Shown: positions 1 to 8,716, counted from the first letter of the stretch. The stretch is 64,000 nucleotides of DNA from Methylobacterium sp. E-065 (GCF_022829605.1 NZ_JAKSYD010000128.1:62001-126000), one strand, 5' to 3'. Program-made: numbers and translations. The notes: generated by a model not told the origin, from the sequence alone.

Positions 1-828
1 GCCAATGCCCGGCGCGCCGATGCGGCGGGCCGCGCGGGTGACCTGGGTGATGCGCTCGGCCGTGCCCGGATGGGTCGCCAGCATGTCGGGCTCGGTGGCG
101 CTGTTCGCCTTCAGCCCCGTCGAGCGGTTGAGGGCGGTCAGGAAGCGGCCGGCCGCGAACGGATCGTAGCCGGCCTTGGCCAGCGTGCGCACGCCGGTGG
201 CGTCGGCTTCCAGCTCCTGCTCCCGGGAGAATCGGGCCAGCGCGAAGCGCGACTGGCTCTGAAGCTGCGCGCCGGTATCGGGATCGTTCAGCACGTCCCG
301 CACGACCCGGCTGACAAGCGCCGAGCGCAGTTCCAGCTCGCTGCGGGCTGTGGCGTGGTTGAGGGTCACGTGCGCCATTTCGTGCGCCAGCACGGCCGCC
401 ACCTCCGAGGTGTCGCTCGCCAGCGCCACGAGCCCGCGGGTGGCATAGAGCCGCCCGTTCGGCAGCGCGAAAGCGTTGACCACCGGCGAATCGAGCAGCG
501 TCACCACGTAGCTCTGGTCGGGCCGGTCGCTCGCCTTCACGAGGCGGTCGGTTACCTCCGTGAGCATCCGCGTCACGTTGGGCGCGCGGGCCTCGCCTCC
601 GAAGGAGGCCACGAGCTTGAGATGGTCGGCGTCTGAGACGCGCTCGCGACCCGTCGTGCGTGGCGCCTCCACGGGGACCCGCACCACCGCCGGCTGAATG
701 GTCGCCGCGGTCTGGTCGGCCACGCAGGCACCCAGCAGAATGCTGAACGCCACGGCTGCAGCACAGGGTGCCGCCGCCTTGCGCGGGAAACATCCCGCCA
801 CCCGAAATTCCCCCGTGATCCCGCCCAT
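1..828 (-). CDS. M48-family zinc metalloprotease, lipoprotein; C-terminus cut by window edge
   Basis: The reading frame from the ATG at 826-828 is open to the left edge (276 codons seen). The N-terminus has a hydrophobic stretch ending in a lipobox-like LLGAC (Cys about residue 39), so an exported, lipid-anchored protein is likely. The zinc site HEMAH lies at residues 149-153, and a downstream ELEAD (Glu about 205) supplies the expected third ligand. This HExxH plus ExxAD pattern is typical of M48 peptidases of the BepA/LoiP type, which act in envelope protein quality control. The start lies 6 bases below the stop of the nuclease-like gene, so the two are probably co-transcribed. The substrate is unknown, and the missing C-terminus may carry TPR repeats. 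Confidence 0.88.
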   Translation of the reverse strand, partial: MGGITGEFRVAGCFPRKAAAPCAAAVAFSILLGACVADQTAATIQPAVVRVPVEAPRTTGRERVSDADHLKLVASFGGEARAPNVTRMLTEVTDRLVKASDRPDQSYVVTLLDSPVVNAFALPNGRLYATRGLVALASDTSEVAAVLAHEMAHVTLNHATARSELELRSALVSRVVRDVLNDPDTGAQLQSQSRFALARFSREQELEADATGVRTLAKAGYDPFAAGRFLTALNRSTGLKANSATEPDMLATHPGTAERITQVTRAARRIGAPGIG

Positions 829-833
829 CGCGA

Positions 834-1667
834 TCAGCGCCGCAGCCCCCGTTCCGTCTCCGGGCCGGCCTCGGGCCGGTCCGCCTCGCCGAGGACCTCA
901 ATGGCGTCGGCCCCGACCTCCAGGGTCGGACCGCGCCAGATCTCCAGGATGCCGCGTACCTGCACGGTTCGGCCTTCGAGCGAGGCCGCACTCAAACCAC
1001 GGGCACGCACCATTCGCCAAGTGCGTTTCGATACCGTCACCGTGAGCGCGTCCGCGCCCCGGGCCCCGAAATCGAGATAGGTCCGGGCGCCGCGCTCGCC
1101 GACATGGTGCAGCCGGCCCTCCACCACGACGAAGCGCCCGGCGAACGCGCGGAGCGCCGGGCCGTCGGTTGCCGCCGGGAGCGGCTCCCGCCACAGGCCG
1201 CGGCGTTTTGCCTGCGCGGCGGCCTCGACCAGATGCAGGGACGGGCGGCACAGCGAATCGGCCTCGTTCGCGTCGGCGAAGGCGAGACCTTCGCCGATCA
1301 AGCCACCCGCGAGATCCGTGTCGCCCTCCGCGACTTGGATGTCGGCCCGCTCCCGGCCCCAGCGATCGGGGTGCCCGCGGGGCGTCACCGTGAGTCCGGT
1401 ACCCCGCCGCGCCTCGAGCCAGCCCCGCGCCGCAGCGGCGGGTTCCGGGGCGTCCGGCCAGCGCAGGGAGTCGAGCACCGCACGGGCCCCCGAGGCGAGG
1501 CGGATCTCGCCCCGGAGCCCGACGCCCTCCAACACCTCGGCGCGCGCCGGTCCCGTCATGCAATCCGCCACACCGCCCCGCGGTGCGCCCCGCACGGAGG
1601 TCACCGTCGCCCACGCCGCCAGCAGCGCGGCTCCGATCCGCTTCGCCGCGCCCACCGTACCGCGCAT
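834..1667 (-). CDS. Secreted staphylococcal-nuclease-fold (thermonuclease-like) protein
   Basis: This 277-residue protein starts with a basic stretch and hydrophobic core (about residues 8-27), which looks like a signal peptide. Residues about 45-160 resemble the SNase/OB-fold family, for example the pattern around 'GEIRLASGARAVLDSLRWPD' and 'EGLAFADANEADSLCRPSL'. The second half (about 170-260) has a beta-rich section 'FVVVEGRLHHVGERGARTYLDFG' suggesting a second OB-like domain. I cannot confirm a complete SNase catalytic triad, so nuclease activity is uncertain. It lies just upstream of the M48 lipoprotein gene on the same strand. Family assignment is from sequence resemblance only. Confidence 0.7.
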   Translation of the reverse strand: MRGTVGAAKRIGAALLAAWATVTSVRGAPRGGVADCMTGPARAEVLEGVGLRGEIRLASGARAVLDSLRWPDAPEPAAAARGWLEARRGTGLTVTPRGHPDRWGRERADIQVAEGDTDLAGGLIGEGLAFADANEADSLCRPSLHLVEAAAQAKRRGLWREPLPAATDGPALRAFAGRFVVVEGRLHHVGERGARTYLDFGARGADALTVTVSKRTWRMVRARGLSAASLEGRTVQVRGILEIWRGPTLEVGADAIEVLGEADRPEAGPETERGLRR

Positions 1668-1760
1668 CCGACACCCCGGGACATCATGCGCCGTGAAGCG
1701 CGCCTGTCCACCCGGGCGCGGTTGGCCTGCGGCGGGGGAAATGCTATGGAGCCCGCGGTT

Positions 1761-2103
1761 GTCTCCGTAGCTCAGCTGGACAGAGCACAGGTTTCCTAGA
1801 CAGGTTCAATTGGGCGTCGCATCGGGAAACCGCGCGGCGGATCCGCTCAAAGTCGGGGAAAGCTTCCGGCGCCGGCGTCTTACCGTCCGGTACCCTGCCA
1901 ATCCCGAGCCAAGCCCGCCCGGCGCACTCGCGCCTCGCGGGAAGGTGTAGAGACTAGACGGGCGGCACCTAAAGGCCGGGCGCGAGTCCGGTCCAGGGTG
2001 AAGGGATAGTCCAGACCACGAACGCGGCTCCCGGGGCGCGGCGGCGAAAGCCGAAGTGGTATGAAACCTGGGGTCGCAGGTTCGAGCCCTGCCGGGGACG
2101 CCA
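1761..2103 (+). tRNA. tRNA-Arg(CCU) interrupted in the anticodon loop by a group I intron
   Basis: The 5' exon is 1761-1797 and the 3' exon 2064-2103. Joined, they give a 77-nt tRNA with all four arms. The acceptor stem is GTCTCCG/CGGGGAC (1761-1767 with 2093-2099), the anticodon stem CAGGT/ACCTG, and the anticodon CCT (1795-1797). The T stem is GCAGG/CCTGC (2076-2080 with 2088-2092) around TTCGAGC. G2100 is the discriminator and CCA is encoded at 2101-2103. The interruption falls between anticodon position 36 and base 37. CCU is the decoder for AGG, rare in GC-rich genomes, so splicing should be needed for AGG reading unless another tRNA substitutes. An intron at this site is known from Agrobacterium and other alphaproteobacteria. 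Confidence 0.96.
1798..2063 (+). ncRNA. Group I intron (IC3-like), 266 nt, no ORF
   Basis: The 5' exon ends in U1797 and the intron ends in G2063, as group I splicing requires. A guide sequence GGG at 1812-1814 can pair with exon CCU (1795-1797), giving a U-G wobble at the splice site. Directly after it, P2 is formed by 1815-1820 with 1834-1839 and is capped by a GAAA tetraloop (1826-1829). The guanosine-binding P7 is GACTA 1952-1956 with TAGTC 2007-2011. P9 is ACCAC 2015-2019 with GTGGT 2056-2060, and contains a second GAAA tetraloop (2046-2049). The core around 'GGTGTAGAGACTAGACGG' is nearly the same as in the Azoarcus tRNA-Ile intron as I recall it. No homing endonuclease is encoded. Confidence 0.95.
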
Positions 2104-2245
2104 TTCTTTCAGGTCCAGGGTGCCGCACAGCCAGACGGTGCGGCCGGATCGTTCACCTTGTCGATCGCCCACCGGTGACAAGTTCGCCGGCGCGCGCTAA
2201 GCTTTGCCGCCAGGAATCGTGGCAAGGGGGTGGGCGAGCTTCTTC

Positions 2246-2653
2246 ATGGCGGGTCAGAAAACCGATCAGCGCGACGTCTATGTCGGGCAGCGCATCGCTG
2301 AGCAGCGGCGGAAGGCATCCCTCACGCAGCGCCGCGTCGCGCAAAGCTTCGGTATGTCTGCCGCCCAGCTCCAGAAGTACGAGAAGGGCACGAACCGGAT
2401 CAGCGCCGTCCATCTCGACATCTTCTCCCGGATGACCGGCGTGCCGATGGACTATTTCTTCAAGGGCATGCCGCGGACCGATGACTTCGTCGCCCCCGGA
2501 TTCGGCGAGCGCGAGCAGGCATCCCTGTCCGACAGCGGGCTGAAGGGGTTGGCCGAGGTCGTGGGTTGCCACATCATCGAGAATTGCTCCGAGGAGACCC
2601 GCCGCGACGTCGCCGACGCGATTCGGGCCCTGGAGAACAAGCTCGGCAACTAG
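2246..2653 (+). CDS. XRE-family helix-turn-helix transcriptional regulator
   Basis: The 135-residue protein has a Cro/CI-type HTH at about residues 15-70, with the recognisable 'LTQRRVAQSFGMSAAQLQKYEKGTNRIS' stretch (split here only for description) and a C-terminal helix ending at 'AIRALENKLGN'. I chose the ATG at 2246 over the upstream in-frame ATG at 2204 because the HTH homology begins only after it. A short XRE regulator upstream of metK and trmB is a recurrent arrangement in Rhizobiales (PhrR-like proteins of rhizobia have this size). The ligand and target are unknown. A dyad at 2718-2748 and the metK leader lie between it and metK. Confidence 0.85.
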   Translation: MAGQKTDQRDVYVGQRIAEQRRKASLTQRRVAQSFGMSAAQLQKYEKGTNRISAVHLDIFSRMTGVPMDYFFKGMPRTDDFVAPGFGEREQASLSDSGLKGLAEVVGCHIIENCSEETRRDVADAIRALENKLGN

Positions 2654-2717
2654 AACGGTGCTCCGAAAAGGCGTCATCGGCTTTGGAGAAAAGCTGAGCC
2701 GGAGCGATAACTGATAG

Positions 2718-2748
2718 CATCGTGCCGATTGCGATTCTCGACACGATG
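2718..2748 (+). promoter_or_regulatory. Dyad CATCGTG-N17-CACGATG between the XRE gene and metK
   Basis: Perfect 7-base inverted arms at 2718-2724 and 2742-2748 flank a 17-base spacer. It could be an operator, a weak terminator stem for the XRE gene, or chance. There is no U-run after it, which argues against intrinsic termination. Confidence 0.3.
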
Positions 2749-2819
2749 AACTCGGTATTCAGCACCGGCCGTTTTTCCACTCACATCGTCCGTTATAGCG
2801 GATCCGTTCGGCAATCCGT

Positions 2820-2871
2820 CTTGACCGGACTCGGGTCGGGTGCGAGAACCCCAACCCAAACTAGGGTCAAG
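2820..2871 (+). promoter_or_regulatory. Nested stem-loop in the metK 5' leader
   Basis: Three stacked stems lie just upstream of metK: CTTGACC/GGTCAAG (2820-2826 with 2865-2871), GGGT/ACCC (2833-2836 with 2854-2857) and GGGT/ACCC (2838-2841 with 2848-2851), with a 6-base loop GCGAGA. The hairpin ends 41 bases before the metK ATG. I could not match it to a known SAM riboswitch class. It may be a leader RNA acting on metK, a protein site, or a partial barrier to read-through from the XRE gene. Confidence 0.4.
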
Positions 2872-2912
2872 CGCCGCGATCGCGCAGGCGTGCTCTGCAG
2901 CCGAGGCCGTCC

Positions 2913-4091
2913 ATGCCGCGTTCCAACTACCTGTTCACCAGTGAGTCCGTCTCCGAGGGGCATCCGGACAAGGTCTGCGACAGGATCTCGGACACCGTGG
3001 TCGACGCCTACCTGACGGCGATGCCGGAAGCGCGGCTTGGGGTTGAGACGCTGGCCACCACCAACCGCATCGTCATCGCCGGTGAGGTGCGTGGACCGGA
3101 CTCGGTCACCTTCAAGGATCTCGAAGCCCTGACCCGCGAGGCGGTGAAGGATATCGGCTACGAGCAGGCCGGCTTCCACTGGAAGAACAACGACGTCGCC
3201 ATCCACCTGCACGCCCAGTCGGCCGACATCGCCCAGGGCGTGGACGCCGCCGGCAACAAGGACGAGGGCGCGGGCGACCAGGGCATCATGTTCGGCTACG
3301 CCGCCGACGAGACGCCCGAGCTGATGCCGGCCCCGATCTTCTACGCCCACCGGATCCTCAAGGACCTCGCCGACGCCCGCCGGGCCAAGCAGGGCGATGC
3401 CGCCAAGCTCGGCCCCGACGCCAAGAGCCAGGTCACGGTCCGCTACGAGAACGGCCGCCCGGTCGAGGTGACCCAGATCGTGCTCTCGACCCAGCACCTC
3501 GACGAGTCCTTGGACTCGGCGGACGTGCGCGCCATCGTGGAGCCCTACATCCGCAAGGCCCTGCCGGAGGGCTGGGTCAACGAGAGCACTGCCTGGCACG
3601 TGAACCCGACCGGCAAGTTCGTGATCGGCGGTCCGGACGGCGATGCTGGCCTCACCGGCCGCAAGATCATCGTGGACACCTACGGCGGCGCTGCGCCCCA
3701 CGGCGGCGGTGCCTTCTCGGGCAAGGATCCGACCAAGGTGGACCGCTCGGCGGCCTACGCGGCCCGCTACCTCGCCAAGAACGTCGTGGCCGCCGGGCTC
3801 GCCCGCCGCGCGACGATCCAGCTTGCCTACGCGATCGGCGTGTCGAAGCCGCTCTCGATCTATGTCGACCTGCACGGCACCGGGAACGTGGACGAGGCCA
3901 AGCTCGAAGGCGTGCTGATGGACGCCCTGGACCTCTCGCCCCGCGGTATCCGCACGGCGCTCGGCCTCAACAAGCCGATCTACGCGCGCACCGCGGCCTA
4001 CGGCCATTTCGGCCGCGCGCCGGAGGCCGATGGCGGCTTCTCCTGGGAGCGGACCGACCTCGCCGACAAGCTGAAGTCCGCGCTGGCCTGA
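2913..4091 (+). CDS. metK: S-adenosylmethionine synthetase
   Basis: The 392-residue enzyme makes S-adenosylmethionine from methionine and ATP in the cytosol, supplying methyl groups to reactions such as that of TrmB next door. The N-terminus '[20 protein letters not shown]' is the MetK signature containing the ATP-site histidine. The glycine-rich '[16 protein letters not shown]' motif (about residues 266-281) is the second signature. Length matches the family. The start is fixed by the signature 9 residues in, with a GAGG ribosome site about 8 bases upstream. A 260-base leader with strong secondary structure precedes it. Confidence 0.98.
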   Translation: MPRSNYLFTSESVSEGHPDKVCDRISDTVVDAYLTAMPEARLGVETLATTNRIVIAGEVRGPDSVTFKDLEALTREAVKDIGYEQAGFHWKNNDVAIHLHAQSADIAQGVDAAGNKDEGAGDQGIMFGYAADETPELMPAPIFYAHRILKDLADARRAKQGDAAKLGPDAKSQVTVRYENGRPVEVTQIVLSTQHLDESLDSADVRAIVEPYIRKALPEGWVNESTAWHVNPTGKFVIGGPDGDAGLTGRKIIVDTYGGAAPHGGGAFSGKDPTKVDRSAAYAARYLAKNVVAAGLARRATIQLAYAIGVSKPLSIYVDLHGTGNVDEAKLEGVLMDALDLSPRGIRTALGLNKPIYARTAAYGHFGRAPEADGGFSWERTDLADKLKSALA

Positions 4092-4110
4092 GCCTCGCGC
4101 AGTCCGGTTT

Positions 4111-4217
4111 CAAAAGGTCGAGACCTTTTGCGGGTGCCGGGCTAAAGCCCTGCTGTTGGGCTGCGCCCAATGTCGGGCTCTGCCCTGACGACCCGCCAAA
4201 GGGCTCGCGCCCTTTGG
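4111..4217. repeat. Cluster of three palindromic hairpins between metK and trmB
   Basis: Three near-perfect inverted repeats lie in 107 bases: CAAAAGGTC/GACCTTTTG (4111-4119 with 4122-4130), TTGGGC/GCCCAA (4156-4161 with 4165-4170) and CCAAAGGGC/GCCCTTTGG (4196-4204 with 4209-4217, loop TCGC). This resembles REP-type intergenic palindromes. The hairpins may attenuate transcription or protect the upstream mRNA 3' end. None is followed by a clear U-run. Confidence 0.6.
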
Positions 4218-4263
4218 AAACCCTTCACTCTTGCGCTGAACCGGCCGAAACCAAGTCGTTGCC

Positions 4264-5007
4264 ATGTCTGAGATGAGCCAGCGACCCGGCCAGCCGGCCG
4301 AGGAGCCGGAGCGTGCCTTCTTCGGCCGGCGCAAGGGCAAGCGCCTGCGCGGCGAGCAGGAGCGGCGGCTCGCCGATCTGTTGCCCAAGCTGCGCGTAAG
4401 CCTGCCGCCGGACGACCGGCCCCTCGATCCGCGCACGCTCTTCTCCGCCCCACCTGAAGCGGTTTGGCTCGAGATCGGCTTCGGGGGCGGAGAGCACCTC
4501 GCCGCGCAGGCCGCGGCCCAGCCCAAGATCGGCTTCATCGGGGCCGAGCCCTTCGTCAACGGCGTTGTGAAGCTGCTCGCCGCGATCGAGGCGCGGTCCT
4601 TACGCAACATCCGCATCCGTGACGAAGACGTGACCGCTCTGCTGGCGCGCCTGCCGGATGCCTGCCTGGACCGGGTCTACCTGCTCTATCCCGATCCGTG
4701 GCCGAAGCGGCGCCAGCGCAAGCGCCGCTTCGTCTCGGACGCCTCGCTCGCGGAGATCGGCCGGGTCCTCAAGGATGGTGGCCTGTTCCGCTTCGCCAGC
4801 GACATCGACGACTATGCCGGCTGGACCCTGGTGCGAGCCGCGCGCTGCCCGGTGCTGACTTGGACGGCGCGCGCGGCGTCGGACTGGACGAAAGCCTTCC
4901 CGGACTGGCCCGGCACCCGCTACGAGGCCAAGGCGCTGGCGGCCGGACGGCGGCCGACTTACCTCGAGTTCGCCCGTCTCCCGCGCGGCTCCGAAACCTC
5001 AGCCTGA
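4264..5007 (+). CDS. trmB: tRNA (guanine-N7-)-methyltransferase
   Basis: This SAM-dependent enzyme methylates N7 of G46 in the tRNA variable loop. The 247-residue protein has an extended basic N-terminus ('FFGRRKGKRLRGEQERRL'), the SAM-binding motif 'WLEIGFGGGEHL' (about residues 68-79), and the family signature 'LLYPDPWPKRRQRKRRFV' (about 140-157) needed for tRNA binding. The late motif 'TRYEAKALAAGRRPTYLEF' is also typical. It follows metK, the gene for the enzyme producing its methyl donor, across a hairpin-rich spacer; this pairing recurs in Rhizobiales. No strong ribosome site is visible before the ATG. Confidence 0.95.
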   Translation: MSEMSQRPGQPAEEPERAFFGRRKGKRLRGEQERRLADLLPKLRVSLPPDDRPLDPRTLFSAPPEAVWLEIGFGGGEHLAAQAAAQPKIGFIGAEPFVNGVVKLLAAIEARSLRNIRIRDEDVTALLARLPDACLDRVYLLYPDPWPKRRQRKRRFVSDASLAEIGRVLKDGGLFRFASDIDDYAGWTLVRAARCPVLTWTARAASDWTKAFPDWPGTRYEAKALAAGRRPTYLEFARLPRGSETSA

Positions 5008-5184
5008 CGCGCGCCCGGCTTCCCCTTCGGCTGCCCAGGCTCTAAGCCCGCAGGGATGGGGCACCGCAATTCCAGGGGACCACCTTGCCACGGCCACGCT
5101 CGGGCGGCATCCTGATTCGGTCGCGACGGGCGGGAGGCCAGCTCAAGCGGGAGCGCGCTGGGGCGCGTTCGAGGATTCGTCCAA

Positions 5185-6912
5185 GTGAGTGAGCGGGTGG
5201 CTCAGGGCCCGGCGGTGGACGACCCGTATCGCACCGGCTTCGAGGAGGCCGCGATCGGCCTCCTCGTGCTGGCGGCGGACGAGAGCGTGATCGCCGCCGC
5301 CAACCGGACCCTGCATGATCTGATCGGATGGGACCCGGGCACGCTGCCCGGCCGGGCGGTGGCCGACGTGCTCGGCGGAGGCCCAGGAGACCGTCAGAAC
5401 GGCCTCCAGGCCGGCCTTCAGGTCTGGCGGCGGACGGATGGCAGCCCCCTCGACGTGCGGGTAAGCCGGGCCGGCCGCACCCTCGTGGTTGAAGCCGTGG
5501 ACGTGGATGTGGCCGCCCATTCCGAGGCGAACAGCGAGGCGCTTTCCGCCGCGGGCCTCGGCGAATGGCGCTGGGACCGGGCCACGGGTCTCCTCACCCT
5601 GTCTCGGCGCGCGGCACGGATCCTGGGCCGACCGCCGGGCCGCTCCGTTTCGTGGGAGGACATGAAGACCAGCCTGTCTGAGGCCGAACTCGCGCGCCTC
5701 AGCGCGCTCATCGCCGAGGCGCGCGCGACCGGTTCGCCCTATCAGTTCGACACGCCCATCACGGTGGCCGGGCGAACGGTGATCCTGCGCGTCCGGGGAC
5801 AGGCGGTGCTTGGCTCCGACGGCGAGCCCGCCAGCATGGTCGGCGTGATCCAGGACATCACCACCCGGGTCGAGGCCCGGGACGAGATCCTGTCCCGCGA
5901 CCAGCGCCTGCGGGTCGCGACCACGATCGCGAAGCTCGGGATCTTCGAGTGGCACATGCTCGAGGACCAGGCGATCTGGGAGAACGAGCACATGTACGAG
6001 ATCTTCGGGCACGCGCCCGAAGACGGCACCATCGGCAAGGCCGAGTTCCTGAACGACATCCTCCACCCGGAGGACCGCCCGGCCGTGCGCAAGGCGATCT
6101 CGCGGGCGCTGCGTGAGGATGGGATCCTGCAGATCGGCGGCCGCATCCGGCGCAAATCGGACGGCGCATGGCGCACGATCGACATGGCTGGCCGATTCGA
6201 GCGCGATGCCCCCGGCCGCTTGCCGCGCCGCCTGATCGGCGTGGTCGCGGACGTGACCGACCGGCGCCTCGCCGAGGAGCGCCAGAGCCTGCTGATCCGC
6301 GAGCTGCACCACCGGGTGAAGAACACGCTCGCCACCGTCCAGGCGATCGTGGGGTCCACCGCGCGGACGGCGTCGAGCATCGAGAGCTTCTACGAGGCCT
6401 TCGTCGGGCGCATCAAATCGTTGGCCCACACGCACTCGGTGCTCACCGAGGACACGTGGCAGATGGCCTCGCTGGAGAACCTCCTGCTCAACGAGCTGAA
6501 GCCCTACGCGGAGGTGACCGCGGACGGCGGCGCGGAGGGCCGGATCAGCCTGTCGGGGCCGGCCATCGACCTGCCCTCCGAGATCGCGGTGCCGATCGGG
6601 ATGGCGATCCACGAACTCACCACCAACGCCGCCAAGTACGGGGCGCTCTCGAACCGAACCGGGCGGGTCGCGGTGGATTGGACCCTGGAGCCCGGCGGGC
6701 CGGCCGGCATCCTGCGCTTTTCGTGGCGGGAGACCGGCGGGCCGCCGGTGGCGCCGCCGAGCCGCCAGGGTTTTGGCTCGCGGCTGCTCCAGAGGGTCCT
6801 GATCGCGCAGGTCCAGGCTGAGGTGACGACCGACTACGCTCCCGACGGCTTCGCCCTCACCATGCGGGCCCCGATCCCGCCGCGCAACGACAGCCTCAAC
6901 CCGCTGGTGTGA
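5185..6912 (+). CDS. Multi-PAS HWE-family sensor histidine kinase
   Basis: The 575-residue protein has no membrane segment and is probably cytosolic. Three PAS-like regions are visible: about 15-105 ('AAIGLLVLAADESVIAAANR'), 120-235 (ending 'VGVIQDITTRVEARDEIL') and 245-365 (ending 'GVVADVTDRRLAEERQ'). The kinase core has H-box 'ELHHRVKNTLATVQAI' (about 372-387), N-box 'GMAIHELTTNAAKYG' (about 472-486) and the 'WRE' motif near 514-516, which define the HWE/HisKA_2 group. These kinases often respond to light, redox or general stress and may signal to a response regulator encoded elsewhere; no partner lies adjacent. The GTG start at 5185 is the first in-frame start before the PAS region. Confidence 0.9.
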   Translation: MSERVAQGPAVDDPYRTGFEEAAIGLLVLAADESVIAAANRTLHDLIGWDPGTLPGRAVADVLGGGPGDRQNGLQAGLQVWRRTDGSPLDVRVSRAGRTLVVEAVDVDVAAHSEANSEALSAAGLGEWRWDRATGLLTLSRRAARILGRPPGRSVSWEDMKTSLSEAELARLSALIAEARATGSPYQFDTPITVAGRTVILRVRGQAVLGSDGEPASMVGVIQDITTRVEARDEILSRDQRLRVATTIAKLGIFEWHMLEDQAIWENEHMYEIFGHAPEDGTIGKAEFLNDILHPEDRPAVRKAISRALREDGILQIGGRIRRKSDGAWRTIDMAGRFERDAPGRLPRRLIGVVADVTDRRLAEERQSLLIRELHHRVKNTLATVQAIVGSTARTASSIESFYEAFVGRIKSLAHTHSVLTEDTWQMASLENLLLNELKPYAEVTADGGAEGRISLSGPAIDLPSEIAVPIGMAIHELTTNAAKYGALSNRTGRVAVDWTLEPGGPAGILRFSWRETGGPPVAPPSRQGFGSRLLQRVLIAQVQAEVTTDYAPDGFALTMRAPIPPRNDSLNPLV

Positions 6913-6930
6913 TCCACCCGAAACGGGCGC

Positions 6931-7803
6931 TCAGGCCGCGCCCCGTGAGCCGGATTCGCCGCCGCCGTCCACGAAGGCCTTCAACTCGTCGAGGGACGCG
7001 AAGGTGAACCGGCCCTGCGGCGTCTCCGCCTCGATCGAGCCGTTCTCGAACATCACGTAGGTGTTGCCGCCCGAGGCGTAGCGCCCAACCACGGTGCGTG
7101 TGTCCGGCTTCGGGGCTGATGGCTGCGGCTCCGGCTCGGGGGTCAGATGCGCAGGCGGCCCCGCCCCCGGTCCAAGGAAGGATTCGGGCGCGGCGAACAG
7201 ATCATCCTCGGGGGCGATCACGCCTGCCGGCTGCACCCCCACGGACTGCACCGCCTCGGATCGGGGCGCCTCCGGCTGGGACGGAGGGATCGGCCCCCGC
7301 GGGACGATGGGCGGCACAGGGGTGTACAGGCTCGGCTCGGCCCGGACCGGTTTCAGTAGATCGGCCGGCACAGGTGAAGCCGCCTCAGGCCGGAGATCCA
7401 GGTTCGGCTCGATCCGAGGGCGCTCGGGATCGAAGGGCGGCTCGACCACCGACGGCACGATGAAGGCTGGGGCCGCGGGTAGGATCGGCAGCCGAGCCCG
7501 GGCCTCGTCGGCGGTGTTCGGCGCCGCGCCGGGCGAGGATAGGGTCGTGGCAAGGGGCGCAGCTTCGGGCGAGACTTGCCGCGGCCCCGATGTCGGAACC
7601 TGTTCGATCGCCCGCGCGACGCGCCGGAAGCTGACAGCGAGCACGCCGAGGCCGAGCAGGACCGCCCCCGAAGAGGCCGCCACCGAGCCCGCGATCACCA
7701 TCGCGAGCCCGCTCTCCAGCCGTACATACGGGAAGCCCTGGATCACGGCGGCGCAGCCCCCGATGATCATGGCGGCGGCGAGCGCGAACAGCGCAGCGAT
7801 CAT
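6931..7803 (-). CDS. Membrane protein with proline-rich linker, function unknown
   Basis: Using the ATG at 7801-7803 gives 290 residues. The N-terminus has two predicted membrane helices (about 2-22 and 30-58), followed by a long proline- and alanine-rich linker (about 75-230), and a small C-terminal domain 'VVGRYASGGNTYVMFENGSIEAETPQGRFTFASLDELKAF' (split for description) that looks globular. An upstream in-frame start at 7941 would add a poorly conserved-looking 46-residue extension that prevents a clean N-terminal helix. The architecture resembles inner-membrane proteins with a periplasmic or cytosolic tethered domain, but I do not recognise the family. It converges on the sensor kinase gene. 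Confidence 0.65.
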   Translation of the reverse strand: MIAALFALAAAMIIGGCAAVIQGFPYVRLESGLAMVIAGSVAASSGAVLLGLGVLAVSFRRVARAIEQVPTSGPRQVSPEAAPLATTLSSPGAAPNTADEARARLPILPAAPAFIVPSVVEPPFDPERPRIEPNLDLRPEAASPVPADLLKPVRAEPSLYTPVPPIVPRGPIPPSQPEAPRSEAVQSVGVQPAGVIAPEDDLFAAPESFLGPGAGPPAHLTPEPEPQPSAPKPDTRTVVGRYASGGNTYVMFENGSIEAETPQGRFTFASLDELKAFVDGGGESGSRGAA

Positions 7804-8104
7804 GAGACTCTCTGGCACGTGCCGGCTCCCGCCGGCCCTAAAGACGTAGCGCACAGTAAGGCCTGGCCGGGATATTGCAAAACCGGACGGCGAGATCACC
7901 CGGGATAGCGCACGCCGCCGGTTGTCTGCAGGTGAGCCCAAGCGGCCAAGCGGCTTCCGTTTCTGGGAGTTCCCACGTGGCCGGCCCGGAACGGCGTTGC
8001 CGTCCTGCGGCGCCCGACTTACCTAGCTGTCTCTCGACTCGGGAGCCCCCGCCGGGACGAGGCTGCCCTTTGCCCATGTTCTTTGCCAAGCGGAGACAGA
8101 CGCG

Positions 8105-8704
8105 ATGACTTTCACCCTGCCGGAACTGCCCTACGCGTATGATGCGCTCGGGCCGTACATGTCGAAGGAAACGCTCGAGTTTCACCACGACAAGCACCAC
8201 AAGGCCTATGTCGATACGGGCAACAAGCTGCTCGAGGGCACCGATCTCCAGGGCAAGAGTGTCGAGGAGATCGTCAAGGCCGCCTACAACACCAATCAGC
8301 CGCTCTTCAACAACGCCGGCCAGCACTACAACCACATCCACTTCTGGCAGTGGATGAAGCCGAACGGCGGCGGGGCGATCCCCGGCACGCTCGCCAAGAA
8401 GATCGATGAGGATCTCGGCGGTGCGGAGAAGTTCAAGGCGGACTTCATCCAGGCGGGCATCGGCCAGTTCGGCTCGGGCTGGGCGTGGCTGGCCGTCAAG
8501 GACGGCAAGCTCGCCATCATGAAGACGCCCAACGGCGAGAACCCGCTGGTCCACGGCGCCAAGCCGATCCTCGGCGTCGACGTGTGGGAGCACTCCTACT
8601 ACATCGACTACCGCAACCGCCGGCCCGACTACCTCAAGGCGTTCATCGAGAACCTCGTGAACTGGGAGCACGTCGAGAAGATGTACGCCGAGGCAACCGC
8701 CTGA
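8105..8704 (+). CDS. sodB: Superoxide dismutase, iron type
   Basis: The 199-residue enzyme converts superoxide to hydrogen peroxide and oxygen. Metal ligands are visible: His27 in 'EFHHDKHH', His77 in 'QHYNHIHFW', and Asp and His in 'DVWEHSYYIDYRNRRPDYL'. Gln73, just before the second histidine, sits where Fe-type enzymes carry their active-site glutamine, so Fe-SOD is favoured over Mn-SOD. Cambialistic metal use cannot be excluded. No signal peptide is present, so it is cytosolic. A GGAG ribosome site precedes the ATG. It appears monocistronic, with a 9-bp hairpin just after the stop. Confidence 0.97.
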   Translation: MTFTLPELPYAYDALGPYMSKETLEFHHDKHHKAYVDTGNKLLEGTDLQGKSVEEIVKAAYNTNQPLFNNAGQHYNHIHFWQWMKPNGGGAIPGTLAKKIDEDLGGAEKFKADFIQAGIGQFGSGWAWLAVKDGKLAIMKTPNGENPLVHGAKPILGVDVWEHSYYIDYRNRRPDYLKAFIENLVNWEHVEKMYAEATA

Positions 8705-8716
8705 GGCGTCCAGCCG

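Noticed and set aside
1880..2181. Minus-strand small frames over the tRNA intron
   Set aside because: They contain the typical translation of a reversed tRNA ('GSNLRPQV'-like) and overlap a confirmed RNA gene, so they are artefacts.
2654..2912. SAM-II, SAM-V or SAM/SAH riboswitch before metK
   Set aside because: I searched by eye for the short conserved cores and pseudoknot order of these classes and could not find them; only an unclassified nested hairpin is present.
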